From Silanimonas lenta DSM 16282 (GTDB lineage Bacteria; Pseudomonadota; Gammaproteobacteria; Xanthomonadales; Xanthomonadaceae), in assembly GCF_000429065.1 (NCBI RefSeq), contig NZ_AUBD01000014.1, positions 1 through 40,158 of the forward strand: a stretch of DNA of 40,158 nt, in the 5' to 3' direction. Both the position numbers and the translations under genes were made by a program. This document shows positions 35,701 to 40,158 of the stretch, piece by piece (the first letter of the stretch is position 1; every line of letters begins with the position of its first letter). The notes beneath the pieces are model-generated. The model searched no databases and was not told the origin of the DNA. It saw only the letters and a list, made by a program, of their open reading frames with translations.

Positions 35701-36316
35701 CGAGCAGGCCGGCGGTGCGGCCACCCAGCGGCGCTACGGCGGCACCGGTCTCGGCCTTGCCATCAGCCGCCAGCTCGCTCGTGCCATGGGGGGCGAACTG
35801 CTGCTGCACAGCCGCAAGGGCCAGGGCAGCCGCTTCACCGTGCGCCTGCCCCTGCCCGATGCCGCGCCGGCGGGCGGCGGGGGCGCGGCATCGACCGCGC
35901 CGCCCGCCGGCATGGCCCCCGGCACTGCGGCCCCGAGCGCTCCCGCCCGCGCCCTCGACATCCTGCTGGTGGAGGACGACCCGGTGGTGGCCGAGGTGAT
36001 GACCGGCCTCCTGCAGTCGCTGGGCCATCGCGTGCACCACGCGCCGCAGGCCCTGGCCGCCATGACCCTGCTCAAGACCCAGAGGCTCGACCTCGGCCTG
36101 CTCGATCTCGACCTGCCGGCGGTAGACGGCTTCGAACTGGCGCGGCTGATCCGCCAGGGGGGCTGGAGCCTGCCGCTGGTGGCAGTGACCGCGCGCGCCG
36201 ACCTGGCCTCCGAGCACCAGGCCCGGGCCGCGGGGATGGACGGCTACCTGCGCAAGCCGGTCACCGGCGCCATGCTGGCCGAGGCCCTGGCCGGCATCCA
36301 GCCGCGGCCGGGCTAG
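32726..36316 (+). CDS. Propeller-sensor hybrid histidine kinase
   Basis: 1196 residues from ATG 32726, with AAGGAAGG upstream; the open frame to 32492 has no site. Signal peptide 1-32 (LVLGLFLAAVAAFA), then propeller repeats (DRAGYLWIATDDGVARYDG and others) to about 660, Y_Y_Y domain to about 770, one transmembrane helix (about 775-795), HisKA with His830 in DLGHELRTPLTGVLGMTELM, HATPase (NLGGNAIKFTEQG, VEDSGIGLD, YGGTGLGLAISRQL) and a receiver (Asp1127 in LLDLDLPAVDG, Lys in YLRKPV). No Hpt or DNA-binding domain is fused or adjacent, so the downstream partner lies elsewhere. It shares its sensor layout with the diguanylate cyclase at 25913-29023. Confidence 0.95.
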   Translation: MPRPRPAARQPRLARGLLVLGLFLAAVAAFAMPLPETPQFRRFGVEQGLPSSRVNGLAQDRAGYLWIATDDGVARYDGVGMRIWRYDPGIVDGMPGNLVNAIHVDARDDVWMAVSDRGIARIGRQREAVLPLRDPALPQLETIDVWSIAETGDGRLWFASFGEGLLRREPDGALHLVGAVPTGAAARPVPRLISLLADAGEGLWIGTVSGLAYWNGETLEAVAAGELDEAAIIAMDRDPDGSLWLSTRSHGLWRRSPEGRFERSPWNAGIGGARPFGVKADGSGGHWIHTARGLFLADASGLRRLPAPEGSEGNFQQMLVDRQGGLWFGDADHGLAWLSPGWRSFASLSRSGEPPLRLSMRQALAFAALPDGGLLIGGEEGLLDRLDADRRRVTPRLLPPSQFGGERLTALLALPDGTLWVGASRLLLRRDPAGRWTRWGAEGPDAAPAAAIDFLVPMPDGTLWVAAYGAGLQQRAADGRVLRRVQPEDGLGLETLHVEHALAGPDGALWVANAQGVLRWDGARFERLVDAEGGPVFGIAFESPEAFWTYRTGLLQQWRRDGGRWKEASRADAANEGMPAVDAGGLVRDAHGRLWIFSLRGLVRFDPATRGLRLFGPADGLREREFGLRPPLVLPDGRVVAGTANGAVLFDPLTVAADGRVPPLVIDTLSVRRAEDVVALDPDAPVRLEASDRDLRIVARLMSFADPGAHRFRFRLHGYDPDWVEVGAAGERQLPRQLPGRYRLEVRAAGADGRWGETRLIEYEVLPPWWLSPRALVAYAVLLLGLAAGGVLLVRHRLRLRARERQEREARRLALEASEAKSRFLADLGHELRTPLTGVLGMTELMLREPLPEVQRQRAETVLRAGQHLLRLVNDTLDLARIEAGRLLLQDEPFDLPALVADVAQWLRPSAEAKGLRFDVQLAPGLPPWLRGDAARVRQILLNLGGNAIKFTEQGFVALRVAPLAGGGIEVEVEDSGIGLDAEAQQRLFQRFEQAGGAATQRRYGGTGLGLAISRQLARAMGGELLLHSRKGQGSRFTVRLPLPDAAPAGGGGAASTAPPAGMAPGTAAPSAPARALDILLVEDDPVVAEVMTGLLQSLGHRVHHAPQALAAMTLLKTQRLDLGLLDLDLPAVDGFELARLIRQGGWSLPLVAVTARADLASEHQARAAGMDGYLRKPVTGAMLAEALAGIQPRPG

Positions 36317-36331
36317 CGCAATGCACCCTCG

Positions 36332-36352
36332 GGCCCCGCGAAGGGCGGGGCC
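36332..36352. terminator. Convergent hairpin between the hybrid kinase and hemE
   Basis: GGCCCCGC (36332-36339) pairs with GCGGGGCC (36345-36352) across GAAGG, an 8-bp perfect stem between two converging genes, 10 bases from the hemE stop. No T-tract is evident. Confidence 0.5.
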
Positions 36353-36361
36353 GCCCGGTCT

Positions 36362-37435
36362 TCAGCGCCCGCGGTGGGCGTGTACCGCTTCCACCAGGGC
36401 CGCCACGTGTTCCGGCGCCATGTCGGGCGACATGCCGTGGCCGAGATTGAACACATGGCCCTCGCGCGCGCCGCCGTTCGCCGCGGCGTAGTCGTCGAGG
36501 GCGCGCGCCGCCTCGCGGGCGATGACCGCCGGCGGGGCGTAGAGCGTGGCCGGATCGAGGTTGCCCTGCAGCGCCACCCGGCCGCCGGTGCGGCGGCGGG
36601 CCTCGCCGAGCGCGACCGTCCAGTCGATGCCCAGCGCCTCCGCGCCCGAGGCCGCGAGTTCCTCGAGATACGGGCCATTGCCCTTGCCGAACAGGATGAG
36701 CGGCGCCTTTGCCGCGCCTTCGCCGCGCGGCAGGCGCTGCGCGATCTCCACCAGATAGGGCAGGGAGAACTCGCGGTAGAGGTGCGGCGCCAGCACCCCG
36801 CCCCAGGTGTCGAAGACCTGCAGGGCCTGCGCCCCCGCGAGGCGCTGCGCGTCGAGATAGGCGATGACGGCATCGGTCACCCGGCGCAGCAGGGCGTGCA
36901 GGGTGGCCGGTGCCTCCAGCGCCATGGCCTTGATGCGGGCGAAGTTCTCCGAGCCGCCGCCCTCCACCATGTAGCAGGCCAGGGTCCAGGGGCTGCCGGA
37001 GAAGCCGATCAGCGGGACTTTGCCCGCCAGCTCGCGGCGGATCAGCCGCACCGCATCCATCACGTAGCGCAGCTCGGTCTCCATGTCCGGCGTGCCGAGC
37101 GCCTCCACATCGGCCATCGAGCGCACGGTGCGCTCGAAGCGCGGGCCCTCGCCCTCGGCGAAGTACAGGCCGAGGCCCATCGCATCCGGCACGGTGAGGA
37201 TGTCGGAGAACAGGATGGCGGCATCCAGCGGGAAGCGGGCCAGCGGCTGCAGGGTCACCTCGCAGGCCAGCTCCGGGGTCTTCGCCATGGCAAGGAAGCT
37301 GCCGGCCCGGGCGCGGGTGGCGCGGTACTCCGGCAGATAGCGGCCGGCCTGGCGCATCAGCCACACCGGGGTATAGGGCACCGGCTCGCGGCGCAGGGCA
37401 CGAAGGAAGGTGTCGTTTCCGGGCGGGGCGTTCAT
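36362..37435 (-). CDS. hemE: Uroporphyrinogen decarboxylase
   Basis: 357 residues from ATG 37435 ([14 protein letters not shown]). HemE removes four acetate carboxyls from uroporphyrinogen III to give coproporphyrinogen III in haem synthesis. Diagnostic motifs are [16 protein letters not shown] near residue 24, [20 protein letters not shown], and late NLGHGMSPD. Active-site Asp ([14 protein letters not shown]) is in place. Length equals the family norm (354). The start overlaps the stop of the WGR gene (ATGA), so both are made from one message. Confidence 0.98.
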   Translation of the reverse strand: MNAPPGNDTFLRALRREPVPYTPVWLMRQAGRYLPEYRATRARAGSFLAMAKTPELACEVTLQPLARFPLDAAILFSDILTVPDAMGLGLYFAEGEGPRFERTVRSMADVEALGTPDMETELRYVMDAVRLIRRELAGKVPLIGFSGSPWTLACYMVEGGGSENFARIKAMALEAPATLHALLRRVTDAVIAYLDAQRLAGAQALQVFDTWGGVLAPHLYREFSLPYLVEIAQRLPRGEGAAKAPLILFGKGNGPYLEELAASGAEALGIDWTVALGEARRRTGGRVALQGNLDPATLYAPPAVIAREAARALDDYAAANGGAREGHVFNLGHGMSPDMAPEHVAALVEAVHAHRGR

Positions 37436-37686
37436 CGTGGCGCCTCCACGCCCTGCGCGAACATGATCTGGAAGCCGCGCCTCACCTGGGCGTCGCGGGC
37501 TGCCTCGAAGGCGGCCAGCGCCTGCTCGCGGGCGAGGAACTGCTCGCGCCGCACCGTGGCCTTGGCCCCGGTGGTGCCGCTCTCGCGTACCAGGAACCAG
37601 CCGCCGAACAGGTCCTGTTCCAGCGTGAGCTGCACGTATTTCGGGGCTTCGCCGCCGCTGGGGCGCTGTTGCAGGTAAAGACGCAT
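37432..37686 (-). CDS. Stand-alone WGR-domain protein
   Basis: 84 residues from ATG 37686 ([13 protein letters not shown]). One WGR-type domain is visible: [25 protein letters not shown], then [29 protein letters not shown] domains bind nucleic acid in PARPs and are also found alone in bacteria, where the role is unknown. It is coupled to hemE by a four-base overlap and preceded by a good -10 element. Confidence 0.82.
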   Translation of the reverse strand: MRLYLQQRPSGGEAPKYVQLTLEQDLFGGWFLVRESGTTGAKATVRREQFLAREQALAAFEAARDAQVRRGFQIMFAQGVEAPR

Positions 37687-37695
37687 AGGGCGCGC

Positions 37696-37701
37696 ATTGT
37701 A
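37696..37701 (-). promoter_or_regulatory. -10 element for the wgr-hemE operon
   Basis: The minus strand reads TACAAT at 37701-37696. A start near 37689 leaves about three bases before ATG 37686, so the message should be leaderless or nearly so. The -35 region is GC-rich without a clear box. Confidence 0.5.
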
Positions 37702-37730
37702 CGGGAGCCGCCGCCCGCGGCGCAGGCGCT

Positions 37731-38750
37731 TCAGCGGTCCAGCGGGCTTAGCACCGCGCCCGGGCCGCGGTTCAGCACATGGGTGTAGACCTGCGTGGTG
37801 CGCACATCGCGGTGGCCCAGCAGCTCCTGCACCGTGCGGATGTCGGCCCCGGCTTCCAGCAGGTGGGTGGCGAAACTGTGGCGCAGGGTGTGGCAGGTGG
37901 CCGGCTTGGCGATGCCGGCCTCGTGCCGGGCGCGCTTCACCGCCGCCTGCAGCACCTTCTCGTCGATGTGGTGGCGGCCCTCGATCCCGGTGCGCGGATC
38001 GGACGAGCGCCGCGAGGCCGGGAACACATATTGCCAGCCCCAGTCTTCGGCGGCATTCGGGTATTTGCGCGCCAGCGCATCCGGCAGCCATACCGCGCCG
38101 AAGCCGGCCTCGAGGTCGCGCTGGTGCACCACCCGGGCATCCTCCAGCTGCCGCTGCAGCGGCGCGGCGAGCCGCGCGGGCAGCATGGTGCGGCGGTCCT
38201 TGTTGCCCTTGCCGCAGCGCACCGTGATCTCGTGGCGCTCGAAATCGATGTCCTTCACCCGCAGCCGCACGCATTCCATCAGGCGCAGGCCACTGCCATA
38301 GAGCAGCGAGGCCATCAGCCACTCACGCCCCTCGAGCCGCCCGAGCAGGCGCGCCACCTCGCCGCGCGAGAGCACCACCGGCACCCGCTGGCTGCGCCGC
38401 GCCCGCACCACGCCTTCCAGCCACTCGGGCGCCACCCCGAGCAGCTCGCGGTAGAGGAACAGCAGCGCCGAGAGCGCCTGGGCCTGGGTGCTGGCCGATA
38501 CCCTGCCCTCCACCGCCAGCCGGGTGAGGAAGGCGCCCAGCACCCGCCCGTCCAGTTCCCTGGGGTGGCGGCGCCCGTTCTCGGCGATATAGCGGCGAAT
38601 CCACCCCAGATAGGCCTGCTCCGTTCGTAGGCTGTAGCGTTTTGCGCGCAACATGAGGCGAACGGCCTCGATGAGCTCCCGGGGCGATACCGCGTTCGCC
38701 GCCAGTTCGCGCGGGTCTTTTCGCACCCCCGTTCCACCGCCCCTATCCAT
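37731..38750 (-). CDS. intI: Integron integrase IntI
   Basis: 339 residues from ATG 38750. Tyrosine recombinase with catalytic Arg156 (SGLRLMEC), Lys184 region (KGNKDRR), His287 and Arg290 ([12 protein letters not shown]), His313 (LGHRDVRTT) and nucleophile Tyr322 (QVYTHVLN). The segment unique to integron integrases is present at about 222-252 ([20 protein letters not shown], then [14 protein letters not shown]); IntI1 has LPDALERKYPRAG and VFAQHTHSTDPRSG there. It ends SPLDR like IntI1. It is read away from the attI and cassettes, the canonical integron layout. The GC content matches the chromosome, and it sits 44 bases upstream of the wgr-hemE genes, so it looks long resident. The gene appears intact. 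Confidence 0.96.
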   Translation of the reverse strand: MDRGGGTGVRKDPRELAANAVSPRELIEAVRLMLRAKRYSLRTEQAYLGWIRRYIAENGRRHPRELDGRVLGAFLTRLAVEGRVSASTQAQALSALLFLYRELLGVAPEWLEGVVRARRSQRVPVVLSRGEVARLLGRLEGREWLMASLLYGSGLRLMECVRLRVKDIDFERHEITVRCGKGNKDRRTMLPARLAAPLQRQLEDARVVHQRDLEAGFGAVWLPDALARKYPNAAEDWGWQYVFPASRRSSDPRTGIEGRHHIDEKVLQAAVKRARHEAGIAKPATCHTLRHSFATHLLEAGADIRTVQELLGHRDVRTTQVYTHVLNRGPGAVLSPLDR

Positions 38751-38909
38751 AGCCCCGGTCTTTCCGCCTGCGAATGCGGCAAGCCTGGCCGCCCTGGCGT
38801 GGCGCGGGCAGCGGCGAAGTGGTTGATCCGGGGTAGGAATTTGCTGATTGACGGGTAGGTGTGAAGGCGGCAGGCTGCGGCTACACCCCCGTCCGGGGGA
38901 GACAAGTAG
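38751..38909 (+). other. attI region of the integron
   Basis: The 159 bases between the intI start and the first cassette must contain the primary recombination site. The cut point is predicted after G38909, in GTTATGT (38909-38915). Also here are a CCCCC/GGGGG hairpin (38886-38899) and GGGGGAGA (38895-38902), a good ribosome site for the ORF at 38912. I found no convincing cassette promoter or LexA box. Confidence 0.7.
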
Positions 38910-38911
38910 TT

Positions 38912-38929
38912 ATGTTCTTCCGGGGTTGA
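38912..38929 (+). CDS. Five-codon ORF at the attI-cassette junction
   Basis: ATG 38912 to TGA 38929 encodes MFFRG. The ATG lies in the first bases of the cassette, while its ribosome site GGGGGAGA (38895-38902) is in attI. The stop is three bases before GTG 38933, the start of the SRA-HNH gene, which lacks a good site of its own. Translational re-initiation is likely. ORF-11 in class 1 attI plays this role for cassettes without a ribosome site. The GGGGG can pair with CCCCC at 38886-38890, which might limit access. Confidence 0.5.
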   Translation: MFFRG

Positions 38930-38932
38930 AGC

Positions 38933-39631
38933 GTGAGAGGTAACGTCATCTCCTACATTGAGATGTGCCAGAAAGAGGGCACGAGCCTACAACGTGGCAT
39001 GAATTTCCGTCTTAAAGGGCATCACTCGGTCATCCTCATGTCTGTTCGCCCCAACTCTCCATATCGCGACGAAGTGCAGGAAGACGGAGCAGTGCTCATC
39101 TACGAGGGGCATGATGAGCCGAAACGCAAAGGCGTGTCAGACCCAAAGTCTCTCGACCAACCAGAACGGACGCCTGGTGGCACTCTTACCGAGAACGGCA
39201 AATTCCATCAAGCTGCACAACAGTTCAAAGCAGGCAAAAAAGGCCCTGATATTGTTCAGGTGTACGAAAAGATCAAAGCCGGCATTTGGACAGATAACGG
39301 CTTCTTTCATCTTGTGGATTCTTGGATCGAAAACGATGGCATCAGGAATGTTTTCAAATTCAAACTTGTTGCCGTTGAAAACGTGTCTGACGAATCAGCA
39401 TCGGAAGAATGCGCCAATCGCCTTGTTGAGCGAAGTCGCATTATTCCAACCAGCGTAAAGCTGGAGGTGTGGGCCCGCGATGGCGGCAAGTGTGTTACCT
39501 GTGGCGCAACCGATGAACTGCACTTCGATCATATCGTTCCCTTTTCGAAGGGTGGCACATCGCTGAAAGCCGAGAACATTCAGCTACTCTGTGCTCGCCA
39601 CAATCTAAGCAAAAGCGCGAAGATCCAATGA
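38933..39631 (+). CDS. SRA-HNH protein, predicted modification-dependent endonuclease (cassette 1)
   Basis: 232 residues from GTG 38933 (an in-frame stop precedes it; ATG 38963 is a later option). Residues 17-150 resemble an SRA-YDG domain, which reads modified cytosine by flipping the base: GMNFRLKGHHSVILMSVRPN, AVLIYEGHDEP, the DQ motif in SLDQPE with ENGKFHQAAQQFK, and DNGFFHLVDSWIE before VFKFKL. Residues 178-228 are an HNH nuclease: ARDGGKCVTC (Cys187, Cys190), HFDHIVPFSKGG (His200), ENIQLLC (Asn215, Cys220) and ARHN (His223). The known SRA-HNH enzyme TagI cuts methylated DNA. Substrate here is untested. Codon use is unlike the chromosome. Confidence 0.85.
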   Translation: MRGNVISYIEMCQKEGTSLQRGMNFRLKGHHSVILMSVRPNSPYRDEVQEDGAVLIYEGHDEPKRKGVSDPKSLDQPERTPGGTLTENGKFHQAAQQFKAGKKGPDIVQVYEKIKAGIWTDNGFFHLVDSWIENDGIRNVFKFKLVAVENVSDESASEECANRLVERSRIIPTSVKLEVWARDGGKCVTCGATDELHFDHIVPFSKGGTSLKAENIQLLCARHNLSKSAKIQ

Positions 39632-39638
39632 GAAATGA

Positions 39639-39710
39639 ACATAACAAATCGTTCCAGCGGACCGTCAAAAAGCTGCGCTTTTTGACGCCCGCTGAACTCC
39701 AACGTTAGAC
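39639..39710 (+). other. attC site of cassette 1
   Basis: 72 bases. R'' ACATAAC (39639-39645); L'' TTCCAGCGG (39652-39660) pairs with L' CCGCTGAA (39689-39696), leaving one unpaired C as in known attC sites; a terminal stem GTCAAAAAGC (39664-39673), loop TGC, GCTTTTTGAC (39677-39686), perfect over 10 bp; and R' core GTTAGAC (39704-39710), matching GTTRRRY. Cleavage is after G39704. Confidence 0.92.
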
Positions 39711-40060
39711 CAACAAGGAGAGTTCGATGCGCTTGAAGTTCTTGATTACGCTTGTCCTCGCCGTGGCTGCATCAGGCTGTGCATCGACTCCGGCTGGACC
39801 TGCCGCAACAATTCGCTTCGCCGAGCCTGCCGCACCGGGTGGTCTTCCGGGCAGCTTCCGCGAAGTGGACGGGAAGACTGTGCCGGGTGCTCCAGAGGTG
39901 CTTACCGTCACTCCAGGCAACCATCGAATTGGCTACGCCTGCCCCAACACCATACTCATGGATGGCCCGCTGGAGACTACAGGTGAGTTCGAGGCAGGGG
40001 CCACGTATCTGCTGCGCTGTGACCGCAGCGGAGGCGCCTCGTTTGAGCGCCAGTAGCCGT
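39705..40060 (+). mobile_element. Integron cassette 2, interrupted
   Basis: Begins TTAGAC at 39705. Its attC should begin GTCTAAC, but no such sequence occurs before the window ends; an IS3-type end starts about five bases after the gene's stop. The cassette is therefore cut or split by the insertion sequence. Confidence 0.65.
39727..40056 (+). CDS. Small lipoprotein in cassette 2
   Basis: 109 residues from ATG 39727, with AAGGAGA at 39715-39721. Lipoprotein signal MRLKFLITLVLAVAASGC (lipobox AASGC, Cys18). The mature part has REVDGKTVPGAPEVLTVTPGNHRI, reminiscent of PEGA-type beta domains, then two cysteines (CPN, RCD) that could pair. It ends GGASFERQ at the stop, close to the IS end, so its C terminus may have been altered. 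Exported small proteins are common cassette cargo. The function is not recognisable. Confidence 0.75.
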   Translation: MRLKFLITLVLAVAASGCASTPAGPAATIRFAEPAAPGGLPGSFREVDGKTVPGAPEVLTVTPGNHRIGYACPNTILMDGPLETTGEFEAGATYLLRCDRSGGASFERQ

Positions 40061-40158
40061 TGGCCTGGACCGACCAGAGTTCCGTAGACACTCATTCGCC
40101 GCTCTGCGCGTAGCGCCTTTCGAACTCTACCGGTGACATGCCGCCAGCGGAACCATGC
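40061..40158 (-). mobile_element. End of an IS3-family insertion sequence, truncated by the window
   Basis: The terminal repeat probably starts at TGGCCTGGACCGACCAGAG (40061 on). IS3 ends commonly begin TG. The element continues beyond the window, so the other end and any target duplication cannot be seen. The exact boundary is an estimate. Confidence 0.55.
40092..40158 (-). CDS. IS3-family transposase, C-terminal fragment
   Basis: Read from 40157 leftward, the minus strand encodes HGSAGGMSPVEFERRYAQSG followed by Glu and TGA (40094-40092). The MSPVEFE motif after a His-containing turn is the usual C terminus of IS3-family OrfB transposases (compare LSPVEFE). The catalytic part lies outside the window. 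Confidence 0.75.
   Translation of the reverse strand, partial: HGSAGGMSPVEFERRYAQSGE

Larger units (their letters stand above)
38910..39704 (+). mobile_element. Integron cassette 1 (795 bases)
   Basis: Runs from TTATGT after the attI core G to the G of the GTTAGAC core at 39704-39710. The cassette 5' end is confirmed because the R'' box of its attC, ACATAAC (39639-39645), is the exact complement of GTTATGT, as expected once the cassette is circular. Base composition falls sharply, to about half GC, against the low 70s around it. It holds one main gene plus a five-codon ORF. Confidence 0.88.

Noticed and set aside
40059-40065. GTTGGCC as the attC core ending cassette 2
   Set aside because: It fails GTTRRRY at the third purine, and no GTCTAAC or paired L boxes precede it; the following bases fit an IS end.
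1-40158. tRNA or rRNA genes
   Set aside because: I saw no cloverleaf-like segment with GGTTCGAATCC-type arm, nor any rRNA core sequence; a tRNAscan run would settle this.

Overview
The window is GC-rich chromosomal DNA (low 70s % GC by eye) with dense, mostly ungapped genes. Gene content and order (Chp-type chemosensory genes next to rsmE-bioA, nudE-cysQ-mazG, prfC, sdaA, hemE) suggest a gammaproteobacterium of the Xanthomonadaceae, of the Lysobacter/Luteimonas/Silanimonas type. That assignment rests on protein recognition alone.

Region 1 (1-4917, +): the 3' part of a CheA-type hybrid kinase of the type IV pilus (Chp) system, a CheB-like protein whose receiver and methylesterase residues are both missing, and a CheW-domain protein. 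Region 2 (4930-10193): rsmE and bioA on the minus strand, then a coupled set nudE-cysQ-mazG (nucleotide housecleaning) and a DUF962 membrane protein on the plus strand, meeting a DUF486 membrane protein at a hairpin. Region 3 (10257-15088): a PAS-PAS-GGDEF-EAL protein overlapping a small methanogen-output-domain protein (minus), and divergently an OmpR-type response regulator overlapping its histidine kinase (plus). Region 4 (15148-19495): an exported isoaspartyl peptidase/asparaginase, a small helical hypothetical protein, a 420-base gene-free stretch with palindromes, an alpha/beta hydrolase resembling animal MEST, and prfC.

Region 5 (19599-25848, minus) looks like a phosphate-scavenging cluster: an alkaline phosphatase-family lipoprotein with a PhoB-box-like promoter, a TonB-dependent receptor, a strong terminator, a phytase-like lipoprotein and an M23 peptidase. 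The phosphatase lacks all three zinc-binding histidines of the E. coli enzyme. Region 6 (25913-36316): a propeller-sensor diguanylate cyclase, sdaA, a glutaredoxin-like protein, a YceI/cytochrome b561/YceI set and a propeller-sensor hybrid histidine kinase. Region 7 (36362-37686, minus): a WGR-domain protein coupled to hemE.

Region 8 (37731-40158) is an integron. An IntI-type integrase is read leftward from an attI region. Cassette 1 carries an SRA-HNH protein, probably a modification-dependent endonuclease, and ends in a complete attC site. Cassette 2 encodes a small lipoprotein and is interrupted by the end of an IS3-family element at the window edge. The ends of cassette 1 can be fixed to the base, because its left core GTTATGT is the exact complement of ACATAAC at the start of its attC. 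A five-codon ORF straddles the attI side of the junction and probably feeds ribosomes to the nuclease gene, as short attI ORFs do in class 1 integrons.
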